A stretch of DNA of 64,000 bases from Topomyia yanbarensis. Its lineage: Eukaryota; Arthropoda; Insecta; Diptera; Culicidae. Position 1 is the first letter of the stretch. Every line of letters begins with the position of its first letter. Below the pieces are notes generated by a model. It was not told where the DNA came from. It made no database searches and saw nothing but the letters and a program-made list of their open reading frames with translations. A program made the translations under genes and the position numbers. Of this stretch, positions 1-10,298 are shown one piece after another. Where the stretch lies: the NCBI RefSeq assembly GCF_030247195.1, contig NC_080671.1, forward strand, positions 11,919,343 through 11,983,342. Direction: 5' to 3'.

Positions 1-3000
1 GAAGACCTCGAAAAGGCCGCTCACGACCCCACGGGAACCGGCTCCGGAATGTCCAGAAATATCACGATTACATGAGTTATTGAAGAATTTTACCACGCCT
101 CATTTATAGAAAAATTCCAATAGATTTTTTTTTTGGTATTTGTTCCTTCACAAATAAATTAATACTTTCGATGAAAAAACAACGAAAAATCTGATTTCCA
201 TAAGGCTGTTTGACTGTGAAGTCAGCTGATTGAATGCAACGGTTGTAGCATATACTGAGGAGACAATTTTTAGAAGCTGTCGCTTGGTTGGTGAATTGTT
301 GTTAACGATATTAGAACTGCGTTACCAGTCCAAATGCCGTCACGACATTCATTTTGTACAGGTTCTGGGACCGTACATAAATGAATTAACCGGAAAAAAG
401 ATCAATTCCAAAGAACTGACACACAATTATTCAGTTGCAATGGATAGGGCAATGTGCCTATTTTGGCACCAAAAGGGAGAGAGCCGCACTATTTTTGATC
501 AACATTTAAATGAAGTTAAATTATCGATAACCTTTCTCAGAATAAGGTATCAGTGTACTGTTTCTCAAATATAATGCAAATTTAGCAGAAATGTTTCTAT
601 TTTCAGTATAAATGAAAATAAATGTTCTATTCAGTGCATCTATTCTCACCTCAACGAACCAATCGCCTCCTGGGCGTGCAAAATCCCATCTCATTGAAAA
701 ACAAGCTGATTGAAACGTAATGCTTTATATTCCATTTGCGTCTATTCTAACTAGGTATCCAGATCATGGACGCCAACGCTTGATTTTTAAAACGAATCTT
801 GTATGCCCGAATGAAAATAAAATGTCTTCAATCAGAAAGCAGTTAAATAACTTCAAAAAACTCATCATTTATACATGAAATTGTATTACAATATATTTTT
901 AACACAAATTTTATCGTGGTTTTATCCCTTAACATCGCATGATGCCAATCATCGAACAAAATGCCATATTGTAAGGTATACATTTTTTTTCAGAGTAGTG
1001 ATTAAAAGAATTTTATTATTGTTCATAACACACCCATGCGTGTTTGAAGGCATGCCGTTAAGGATTTATGGTGAAACATCATGAAAGAGCAACACAAAAT
1101 AAATGCGCCCCACGAATTCTACTAAAAAGTGCATTCGGTAATATTTTTCTGCAAATATTGAAACAACACTTAACCAAGTTTTAGTAAAAAATGTTAAATG
1201 TTTTGTTAAAAAGTCCAGATTCTTTGAAAAAAATGTCTCAAAACGTTTGATTCCACCCTTCATACGAACAAGAAGGCGTATATTTGAGAAATTTTACTTC
1301 GCAATTTGCTATTTTTGCTTCCAGGCGACATTTTTTTTTAATAAAACTTGGTATACTTGAATAATTCTTTCATAAGACAATTCCTCCTAAAACGGTCATA
1401 ACTGAGCAATTCATATAGCAAGCGTGTTTATCATGGCACTTCTGCATCTATGTTGAGAGTGACAAGTTTTATGCTGGACTAAATCACAGCTTGCTGGTTT
1501 TTATTATTTTGACAGTGACTTTGTCCAAGATGGTAAATGGAAGGTGGGGGTTTTTACTATGTAACGGTGCGGTTGTCAAATTTGAGTAGCGCAATAGGGA
1601 TCTTTAATTTGGAAAAATTGTGCCAGTTTTTCATAGGTATTGGTAGCGGGTGTCCTTACGAGTACACTCATATCATTCTTAAACCTTAATTATTCTTTTA
1701 TGATTTTTAAAATAAAAAAACCGAATTAAATTCAACCAGCAAACTGACAGTTGTCCTACTAAATGACGTATCTGCAAATGTCTCGTTCGCCTCATTTTTA
1801 ACCGGGACAGCACCCCACACAGCATGATCTGGTACTTTGTCAATCCACTAGCAACCTGCCATCCCAAGTTTCATCTGCAAACTATGGTAAATCTGATAAG
1901 GCAACCTATAGGGTCGTGCAAGTCGCATGGGTTTGGATGTGTTATTGACTGAGATATTAACTCACGGTACTAATCTGCATCAGAATATGCCTTAATCCGC
2001 ACACCCCTAAAGATCCCCATAGATTAAAATACACACACTGAATACTCGCCATCTCTATAGTGTGTTCACCATTTACTGTCAGTGTCATTCCAATCGAGCA
2101 CGAGATTTGTCAATCGTCCTCGTTCGATAAAGATTCGCAGATATTTTCTTTAAATTATGTTCCGAAATCTAGGGACAGATCTTGAGATGCATTTTTAAAA
2201 ATCAACGAAATTAAACATTTACTTTCCATCGAAATAAGAATTTGAAATGCATTTTGCGTTGCGTGTAAGACGTCAAAGCCCTGCCACAAACTAATTTTAC
2301 TCCAACAAAGTTTCGAACGAAGTAGATCAGCGTAAGACGCTTGTTGAACAAATGTTTCGGTAAAAGAGTGAAAGTTGATGCAATAATGGAAATGAAATGC
2401 GTTTTTTCAAATTGGATTCAAATTTATTATGCATTTCTAGAGTGATCTGACCCTAGACCGAAATGCATTTGTATGAGCTTATTGTTTATAGTACTAAAAC
2501 GCAGATGGGCTTCCTTTTTTGTAATATAATGTGAGAAGTGGTTCTCAAAATTGTTGCAACGGCTGTTTTTGTCGGCAAAGTCAATTTTTGTAAACAGCCA
2601 AAAACGAATCATTGCAACCCTCTCGTGATTGACAACTGCAACAGCACGCACAAAAAAGCTCTCACCTTTATTTACCATCTTGATAATCATCCTGGAAAAA
2701 CGAGAAAAATCAATCCTCCTGTCAGCGGTTGTTCAGAAATTCTTATTAACCTGCAAAGACGAAATAATCCTGACTTGGTTCGTCTTCTGCTTTGGGTCAT
2801 AAGAAATTGAGGAAGAATTACATTTCCAAATGGAATTTTCGAAGTAACTTAGTTGCACTACAGTTACTATATTACATGCAAGTAAACAATAAGATTCGAG
2901 CTTCGGATTACAATTATAACTCCTTAGTATAGCTCATGCCTTCCATAAGAGTAATTATTTTAAAGAGGTTTTAATATAGACATTCCAAAACCTGAATACG

Positions 3001-3249
3001 TGCAATAATCTCCGATAAAACTGTCTTATAACTTAATTTCTTGTTGTATGTTAGTTTTATTCCAGTTTTAACAAAGTATATAGAACCGTTTCACAACCAC
3101 TATATAAATGTGTAACCTAAAACTTTATCGTGGAAGTCATAACATAGTTTTATAGTGAAATTTAGGAACAAATGAAACAATGATAAATCCCCGAGGCATT
3201 TTAATTGTTACTTGGGAAGTTTCCCCATATCACTAGAGTTCCCTGTCGT
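1..3249. other. AT-rich DNA without a recognisable gene
   Basis: No coding region, RNA gene or transposon end could be supported here. The longest open frame, at 230-574 on the plus strand (114 codons), resembles no family I recognise and has neither codon bias nor neighbouring exons to support it. Short homopolymer tracts and many stops in all frames fit intergenic or intronic DNA. Confidence 0.5.
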
Positions 3250-5060
3250 GTAGTCATGGAACGTGTTGCCTAGTGGATATGAGCGAATGGTCCTACTGAA
3301 GAATAGTTGTACTGAAAGCATGAACCTAGGCTGCTAGCACCGACACTAGGGGCTTCCGAACGTAACGGATTCATGATTGCGTGTGAACGCACGTTTGTAT
3401 GGTCGTACTTGAGATCGCGTTTATAAATTTGCAGCTTTCAAAAAGTTCACCTTATCTCAGCGGCGTTTTTATGTTAGCGAGATCACGGGTAGTGGTGTGT
3501 GTAAATGATTGCAATTGCATGGTCGCGTTCGAGACCAATATTGTATTATCGCGAGGAGATCCAGCGTTTGTATGTTTGTGAGTTTGATCGCGTAGGCGCG
3601 TGTGTATCGTGTACAGAGTTAAAAATGTTCAAATTCATTGAATGAAAATTGATCATATTCAGCCGCACTCATTTTCAATATTCAATGATGCAGCTGACAA
3701 CGTCAAACGAACAAACCGCCCATTCATCTATGCAGATTTTCATTCGTCTCCGATTATTACTCGAAGCGGCCGTGCAGCAACGAATCAAACGCATCAAAGT
3801 AGGCCCTGACACAATGTAAGCGATGAAGATTGTTGTTTCATATGCTTCATCGGCATTTCTCGAGTACTTTTTCAAATGGACGTAAGTAACAATGAGAGAT
3901 TCTCTTTGAGGTCTTTCTCTTCTGTTCATTACTCGGCCATTTCAACATTTACTACTCTACTCTTTGCATAATATTGTAGTAAAAACCGTCGGCTTTCGAT
4001 ATGTACTGGAAAATTAGTACAAAGTGTTGTAATGACGTCGTAATAAACGAAAGAGAAAGTAAACAAAGAGAGGCTCTCAATGTTACTTACGTCCATTTGA
4101 AAAAGTACTAGAGATTTGAAAACATTGTCCTATATAATTAGTGAAATGAATATATTGTACGATATTCAACTGAATGAATAACATGGATATTTAAATGAAT
4201 ATTTTTTTCTTCTCACCGCGAGTCGCATCAGGGTCATTTTCAGCCGTCAAAAAAGAACTTCGATTATTTTTAACTCTGATCGTGTATGTAACTTTGCTTG
4301 TATAAATTCTTTTGTATAACCGTGTGCTTGCATATTCGCGTGGGCTTTTGAATGTTCGCGTGATTCAAGATTTTAAGAGTATGGCACCCTGAGTTTTCTC
4401 GTGTATATGAGTTTGTTTGTTTTTCTAGACAAGACTGGAGGTTTTCGGACGTGAACGATTCGTGGTCACGCGGAACTGGGCGTTGATATAATCTCACTTG
4501 AGACCGCGTTGATGAATTCGTAAATGCTAACGTATTGACTCGATCGACGAAGCCTTTTATGGATGCGAGATCGCGTTAATAACTTCGCGTGCTTGATTTC
4601 GTTTATATAGTTGTGTAGTAGCTTGCAAATTCGCGTGGGCTTTTGAATCTTTCTGAGAGAGTGGACTCCCCGTTCTCACTGAAGTCCCCAGTAAAGGCGC
4701 CCTGGAACTTGCTATCGCGTGTATATAAATTCCGTATATTAGAGCGGGAGCTTCCAAATGGATACGATTCATGATTTCATGAGAACGGGCGTTTGTATGT
4801 TGACGCTTGAGACAACGTTTACGTAAGCGCTAACACGTTGACTTAATCATCGGGAAGATTTCATGATTGCGAGATCATGGACGTATGTAGGCGGGATTAT
4901 TCGCGTTTACGACCGGATTTGTATTATCGCGAAACGTTTGAGCGTTTGTATGTTATTGTGTGCGTTCTTTTTATAGCCTGGGTGTTTGTAAGTCGTGTAT
5001 GCTAGCACGTTTGTAATTTCGCGTGTAATAATGCGTTTCTATAACCGTGAGGTCATTTGT
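3250..5060. repeat. Degenerate repeat field with recurring GCG-rich phrases
   Basis: Similar phrases recur in the same order. A block of the type 'cttccgaacg...gattcatgattgcgtg...acgtttgtatgg...cttgagatcgcg' begins near 3352, and diverged copies begin near 4440 and 4750. The phrase 'ttcgcgtgggcttttgaat' occurs near 4337 and again near 4634. The last two copies are about 310 bp apart, and a 239-bp MITE (3867-4105) lies between the first and second. I do not recognise the family. Repeated GCG/CGCG motifs stand out from the AT-rich surroundings. Confidence 0.5.
3867..4105. mobile_element. TA-flanked MITE, 239 bp
   Basis: The ends are inverted repeats of about 30 bp. The left end starts CTTTTTCAAATGGACGTAAG and the right end is its reverse complement with one internal mismatch. 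A TA dinucleotide flanks each end (3865-3866 and 4106-4107), as expected for a Tc1/mariner-mobilised MITE. There is no coding capacity. The TA could belong to the palindrome rather than be a duplicated target, so the family call is moderate. Confidence 0.75.
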
Positions 5061-5592
5061 TTATAACTTTATGCTATTGAATGTTAATCTAATAATTAGA
5101 CATATATTTAGTAGTGGTTTGATGGACGTACGACTCGTAACTACATTATAAAGACAAGATATTAGATATTGTGACAATCAAGAGCAGAACGGCAACAACA
5201 TAATTGAAATGAAAGATGTGCCAGGAAAAATTATGCATTATGCATTTTACGAGTTTAAGAAGGTTCCTTTGTCAAATTTTTCTGGAGGTATAGAATAGAT
5301 TGTGAGCAAACATTTTACGACTGATGTAAAGAAATATGAGTTGCAATTAATTAACAAAAAACTGACAATTTTCCACCAAGAGCAGTAGTTTTGTAACAGT
5401 AGGGTGACCATACGTCCTGGTTTCCCAGAACATGTCCTGGTTTTGCACTGGCTGTCCTGGTATCCTGGGAAGTCGAGGAAAAAGCTTGATTTGTCCTGGT
5501 TTTTTCTCCTGTAAGCCTAAGTGTTCAAAATAAGAATTTTCAGTCATAAAAAAATTCAACGAATTATGTATTTTTGATTAAAAACGAAATGT

Positions 5593-6490
5593 TTATTCTC
5601 CAAAAACATCAATGAATATTGAAGAAAGGGCCCTTGTCACCCGTACGACACAACTTAGTCGCGATGCTCTCACAAGAGCGCTGGACGACACTAACGTCCA
5701 TCTTCCGGATGCAATTCCGGAACTGGTCAACTGTTTCGTATTTTTGTACACTAGGGCACTGAGGGAGCCAATAAAATCCTCAATGGAAGTGCATTGGGGC
5801 AAGTTGGTTGGGTTCCTTTCTTTCGGCACGTACGGTATCTTTTTCTGCTCAAGATACTCCAGCGTCTTCTTGGCGTAATGGGAAGACGCCTTGTCCAGCT
5901 AGAAGACGTACTGCCCAATACGCGTGATATTCTTTCAAGAATCGCAGAGGAATTTCTTCATGACACTTTTATTCCAGGGGTGGGGCCGACTTGTCTTAGT
6001 TGTCATTTCCTGGAATGTGGGTTTTCGAGAGCGGAAAGTAAGTTTCGTCGTCCAGCACGAGCGACATCTCGCGGTAGTTCTTCGTCATCCACCGGCACTG
6101 CGATTTCACGATCGCTATCTGCTCTTCCGTGTACTCGGGGGAACAAATCTTCTTCCGTTAGATGATGTCCTCCATCTTAAGGGGTTCCGTGAATCAAGAT
6201 ATGGGAGCAGTGATATTTTCGGCAGGCGTCACGCAAACTCGTTCCGTCCTTGTTTTCGAACAGCTCTTTCAACGATTCCTTCTTCTTCTTCTTCGCCATT
6301 ATCTTCGCCAGACGGCCGCTACAGACCTTCCACTCCACGTTCAGGGATGCCAGGATCCGGTAAACTGTACTCACGGGCACGTTTTCGTCTCGAAAGTGGT
6401 TTACCGTAAACATTTTTCCACGATGGCCATGCGTTTCGTAAAACCGTACAACACGCTCGCGGAGTGCTTACTGTTTCGACGCCATCTACG
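5593..6490 (-). pseudogene. Tc1/mariner DD37E-type transposase relic
   Basis: The minus-strand reading starts at an ATG near 6487 (MASKQ then a stop). In shifted frames it continues with helix-turn-helix-like text such as FRDENVPVSTVYRILASL, a GRLAKIM segment and RDACRKYHCSH. Further on are a catalytic block around VLDDETYFPLSKTHIPGN, then DKASSHYAKKTLEYLEQ, then PKERNPTNLPQ followed by IEDFIGSLS with the terminal acidic residue. This order matches IS630-Tc1-mariner transposases of the mosquito DD37E type. Several stops and frameshifts are visible, including one near 6000 and one near 5895, so it cannot make an active enzyme. The terminal inverted repeats were not resolved. Confidence 0.85.
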
Positions 6491-7031
6491 ATTAATCTGA
6501 TAGCTCCCGTCGAAAAGACACATGCCGTCCATTTCTAGGTAGTCCAGAGAGCAATTCTCTTGGAGAGAAAAAACTCTTTACTTTAATGACAGAAAGGTAT
6601 TGAAATCATTATCTTTTTTTATTGAACACCCGTTATATTTCTAATTGAGTTTTCGCTTTATACACTCTGCTCCAGATATCGACAAACAAAACTTAATACA
6701 CTCGAATCTCCCAATTGTACCATCCGATACCTTTTTAATTCTCTCGATAGTACCACGTTATTTCATTTTCCAACTTTTTTACATGGAAATTGAAAAGAGA
6801 AAGAGGTGTTCGTATGTATGTAGCATATTAATGAGCTTTAGTCTATTTGCAAGAAACTTTGGCAACCGAACAAATCAATGTCGATGAAACAATGATTACC
6901 AGAGTTTCTTCTTGGCTAAAATCGTCTTTCAATTCGGGATCCGAAAAATTTCCTTTGGTAGATCTGAGAAGACACATTGAAGTTTTTATGTAATTGGTTA
7001 ACTGATTTTTCTCGGTGAAATTAAAAAAAAA

Positions 7032-7208
7032 CGAAACCTTCTTTCTTCATTGTTACGTTACGTTTCGTCCTACTACGCTTCAGCTATCGTCGAACGCCTA
7101 GAAACATTTATTTCGAATAATTATTCAATGTTTGTAGGCGTCCGACGATGGCTGAAGCGTAGTAGGCCGAAACGTAACGTAACAACGAACAAAGAAGGTT
7201 TCGTTTTT
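7032..7208. repeat. Long hairpin (fold-back), about 80-bp arms
   Basis: The left arm (AACGAAACCTTCTTTCTTCA onward, about 80 bp) pairs with the right arm ending in GAAGGTTTCGTT at roughly 90 percent identity. About 15 bp of AT-rich loop lies around 7115-7130. The arms contain TTACGTTACGTTTCG and CTACTACGCTTCAGC. Such a structure fits a fold-back MITE. It directly abuts the left copy of the ~50-bp inverted repeat. Confidence 0.8.
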
Positions 7209-7414
7209 TTAGTTCGTTTATTTGACACGGCTCGTTGCGTGAGCTTAAAGGAGCCGTGGGTCTTTTATATATTTACAAGTAAATAAATAATAAAAAATAA
7301 CATTTTAATGTGATTCCATTGAATCCTTCGCACGCAATTTACCTTTGCGAGCGGAGATTCGTTGCCTAGGCGGTGGAGCATGTCCGGCGTCGCCTGACGG
7401 CACCTGAGGGTCAT

Positions 7415-8215
7415 TCATTGTGCGGTCGTGGAGATTTCATCTTGTTGACCTTGATTGGCGGTGATGTTTGTTGGTACTGGAGTACTAGATGTAATCGTTG
7501 TGGATGGAATATTTGTTTGTTGTTTAACCGTCGGTACTGGTTGGACAATTGATTGTGTTTTAGTTGTGGGCGTTGAAGTCTGGATGGTTTTGTTGGTTGT
7601 AGGTGATGATTTCTTCTTATGGGTTTCCACGCACGGTTTTCCATAATGTGCAGATTGTTCACAAAACTGACACGTGGCAGTTTGATGGTCATAGGTGCGC
7701 AGGGTGGACTGTGCATAGAGGGTGCCATGTTCCAGGGTTACAAAGGAAGGTATGGGGCGTTTTAGTCGCATTCTTACCACCCGAACACCGTTGGGAATGC
7801 CGGGGAAGAAATTCCTCCAAACGTCAGTCTTAATAGAAACCACTTCGCCATATTGCGACATGAATCTGCGAATTGCACTATCAGGTGTGCCAGGAAACAA
7901 ATCATGCAATTTAACGTCAACTGCATTGTCCTCCATATAGACGGGGACCTTGACCTTAACGTTATGATGTTCTATGAAGTGACACATGTTGTTGCTATAG
8001 ACAAATTGATCTAGTGAGACACGAGCACTGAACTGCACCAGTACCACATTACGAACATGATGGAATTGCACGAGTCTAATATCATATCTGCCAATGCACA
8101 TTTTTTCCTGTAACAAACGTTCCCGCACGGGTGGGCGAAAACCAGATGCCTTGAAGTCAATGACCGCTGTGAAACGATGCTTCAATGTGAACTCATCGTA
8201 CTCAGGCTGAGACAT
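7415..8215 (-). CDS. Orphan gag-like ORF1 protein with CCHC knuckle
   Basis: This is an uninterrupted 266-codon frame. The start chosen is the ATG giving MSQPEYDEF; upstream readings need a non-ATG codon. The N-terminal two thirds resembles the RNA-binding part of non-LTR retrotransposon ORF1 proteins, including a GEVVSIKTDVWRNFFPGIP stretch. A CCHC zinc knuckle (CQFCEQSAHYGKPC, residues 182-195, spacing C-x2-C-x4-H-x4-C) follows, then a Thr/Ser/Pro/Gln-rich tail. Families of this kind (L1/LOA-like by knuckle type) coat element RNA. No ORF2, endonuclease or RT follows on the same strand. Three decayed relatives occur in this window. It is either a recently truncated element or an orphan ORF1, and I cannot tell whether it is expressed. 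Confidence 0.65.
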   Translation of the reverse strand: MSQPEYDEFTLKHRFTAVIDFKASGFRPPVRERLLQEKMCIGRYDIRLVQFHHVRNVVLVQFSARVSLDQFVYSNNMCHFIEHHNVKVKVPVYMEDNAVDVKLHDLFPGTPDSAIRRFMSQYGEVVSIKTDVWRNFFPGIPNGVRVVRMRLKRPIPSFVTLEHGTLYAQSTLRTYDHQTATCQFCEQSAHYGKPCVETHKKKSSPTTNKTIQTSTPTTKTQSIVQPVPTVKQQTNIPSTTITSSTPVPTNITANQGQQDEISTTAQ

Positions 8216-8707
8216 CTCGATCGACAAAATGCGTACAATACTAAATATAACAATAACAGTCCTTTATTTGTATAGGGTTTTAATAGCTTAGTGTGCACGA
8301 ACCGAACGCGACGGGGAGCTGCTTTGAACGTGATCAGTGTCGTTGGTGGCTGGAAACAGACTGAGATTTCGTTTTTTAATTTCACTGAGAAAATCAATAA
8401 ACCAAATACATAACAATTTTGCGGTGACCAATAAAACCTAAATACATTGAAGTTTTGATGACTCTTCTTCTCCTAGGGTTCTCTTGCTAGTGGCAGTTTT
8501 TCGTTTTACTGGAAATCGATTTCATAAAAAGTAAAATGGCGCAACATCAATAACTATCGTGGAATAACCTCGTTGAACGCTCTTTCGAGCTGGTGATGAT
8601 GGAGCCTCTTTAAAATCAATACCAGTTCCTAATAACTTTATTTTTTCATCTCAATCGGATCGAAAGCTAAATCGGTGTGCTTGTTAACTGTGCAGTGAAT
8701 CAAACTA

Positions 8708-8792
8708 ATGGCTTTGAAAATCCGGAACTTTATCGGTATTCATCAAATCTTAGGCCTAATTCAGAAGCCGCTAAAAAGTTCAAAGAATTACA
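8708..8792 (-). repeat. Inverted half-monomer abutting the 164-bp array
   Basis: This stretch is the reverse complement of part of the neighbouring monomer. TAGGCCTAATTCAGAAGCCG here mirrors CGGCTTCTGAATTAGGCCT at about 8869-8888. The array therefore has a head-to-head junction near 8790. Confidence 0.7.
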
Positions 8793-9360
8793 AATTGAAC
8801 AAATTTGATTGCATTTTGATCGCTAGAGCTTTCCGTAACTTTAAGGGTATAACTTTTTGTACTTTTTCAGCGGCTTCTGAATTAGGCCTCTAATTTGTTA
8901 AAAACCGTTAATGTTCCGGATCTTCAAAGCCCCATATCTTCGGTCACAAGTGCGAGCAGTGAACAAATTTGATTGCATCTTGATCGCTAGAGTTTTCCGC
9001 AATTTTAAGGGTATAATTGTTTAAAGTTTTCCAGCGGTTTCTGAATTAAGCCTCAGATTTGATGAATACCGGTAATGTTCCTGATTTTTAAAGTCCCATA
9101 TCTCCGGTCACAAGTGCGTGCGGTGAATAAATTTGATTGCATCTTGATCGCTAGAATTTTTCACAACTTTAAGCATATAATTCTTTAAACTTTTTCAGCG
9201 GCTTATAAATTAGGCCTCAGATTTGAAGAAAACCGGTAATATTCCGGATCTTTTAACCCCATATCTCCGGTCACAGTTCGTGCGGTGAACATATGTGATT
9301 GCATTTTATTACCAAAAAAAATCCGCAACTTTTGGTGTGTATATTGTGATACTTTTTCAG
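8793..9360 (+). repeat. Tandem array, 164-bp period, about 3.4 copies
   Basis: The landmark AAATTTGATTGCAT recurs at 8801, 8965 and 9129, a spacing of 164 bp each time, with a diverged copy near 9291. Each unit carries TTTTCAGCGGCTTCTGAATT-like and CCCATATCTCCGGTCACA-like segments. The array lies inside the 4.9-kb hAT-like element, immediately before a gag-like relic. It could be a satellite seed or the tandem-repeated UTR of a retroelement. Confidence 0.85.
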
Positions 9361-9384
9361 TGGAACAAATAATAAAGGCGCATA

Positions 9385-9720
9385 CTCATAATGCGGTACT
9401 GATAGCATTTAAAACTTTGGACATAGAGAAAAGTTTGGTTATCGGAAACAACATGCAACACTTCGTTGCGCATGACAATATTAGAATCAAGATACCGGTT
9501 TAGATCGACGATGATAAGACTGATGTGCGTCTGGACGATCTATCCCCCCGTACTACCAATAAATTCACTACAACCATCATGTCGGAGCACGTAACGGTGA
9601 AAGTTTGAAACCTGGAGAAACTTTTTTCCAGGTATATCCAATGGTGTTTGTATCGTGAGAATGCGAGTTACGAAACCTATTCCTTCGTGCCAAACCATGT
9701 GCGAAAGTCGCGCTCAAACT
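9385..9720 (+). pseudogene. Decayed gag-like ORF1 relic
   Basis: Plus-strand readings give GNNMQHFVAHDNIRIKIPV, a stop, then TDVRLDDLSPRT and MRVTKPIPS. These line up in order with SNNMCHFIEHHNVKVKVPV, VDVKLHDLFPGT and MRLKRPIPS of the intact minus-strand ORF at 7415-8215. Stops and frame changes occur after the KIPV segment and before the final block. The knuckle region is not recognisable. Confidence 0.75.
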
Positions 9721-10298
9721 GATACTACCAACACCAACCCATCCGCCAGTTTTAATATAGCAATCGATAAAATGGAGAAATTTGAAATCAACGGTAGGTT
9801 TTGCAACTGTTTCGATCCTATCTCTCAGATCGAGAGAAAATGGTTTTCATTGGAAATTGCCAGATATATCGCAGGGAAGCTAGTAGGGACCGTTGATGTT
9901 TCGGTTTTACTTCAATGACGTGTATTTAGTGCTGAGAACTCCTCGCCGGTTCCTGCACAAACGATCTCATAATATTTTGTCTCATTTGCTCAATACAGGA
10001 TATCCCATTTCTCCGACAACAGCATGAAACATTCGCCGGTAGTGGTGAAGCAAGAACTGCGTTTGTGTGTGTAAATCCGAAAAAGCACGGTAATAGAATT
10101 CACACGAAAAATTTTCTGATAGAACTCTTCCTCCCAGACCCACAGAACTTTTTTACCGCCGAAGCTTTGCCTGCCAGACCCAAGAACTTGTAACTGCCGA
10201 AAACCTTTGGATAAGACACAGTCGATTGAGAGGTAACGGCGAGAGGCAGTCCCCTTTCAACTGTCCTGGGTTTTTACGCACCTCATATGGTCACCCTA

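Larger units (their letters stand above)
6986..8413. repeat. Inverted repeat pair of about 50 bp around the gag-like ORF
   Basis: The segment 6986-7036 (including CTCGGTGAAATTAAAAAA) has a near-copy in inverted orientation at 8367-8413 (CTCAGTGAAATTAAAAAA). The pair brackets a hairpin (7032-7208) and the gag-like ORF (7415-8215). It could be the termini of a mobile unit, or two opposed copies of one retroelement 5' UTR, because the right arm lies where the 5' UTR of the minus-strand ORF should be. No target duplication was found. Confidence 0.55.
5400..10298. mobile_element. Large hAT-like element, 4.9 kb, with nested insertions
   Basis: The left end reads TAGGGTGACCATA and the right end is its exact inverse (13 bp). 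The flanking octamer TGTAACAG is duplicated perfectly at 5392-5399 and 10299-10306. An 8-bp target duplication with TAGGG/CAGGG-type ends is the hAT superfamily signature. The heptamer GTCCTGG occurs four times inside the left end and once at the right, like transposase-binding subterminal repeats. No convincing hAT transposase frame remains. The interior holds a dead mariner transposase, a hairpin, a gag-like ORF, a 164-bp array and a gag-like relic, so much of its length is probably secondary insertion. Confidence 0.8.

Noticed and set aside
230..574. 114-codon frame as a possible gene
   Set aside because: No recognisable family, no supporting exon or signal, and it lies in AT-rich DNA.
5612..6500. 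Plus-strand open frames over the mariner relic
   Set aside because: They are antisense shadows of the minus-strand transposase remains.
8793..9360. CRISPR-like array
   Set aside because: Repeat units are contiguous 164-bp copies without spacer architecture or Cas genes, in a eukaryotic setting.
9655..10080. Possible hAT transposase C-terminal tail (reading HFSDNSMKHSPVVVKQELRL)
   Set aside because: The resemblance to the hAT C-terminal pattern is weak and no upstream catalytic or dimerisation block could be linked.
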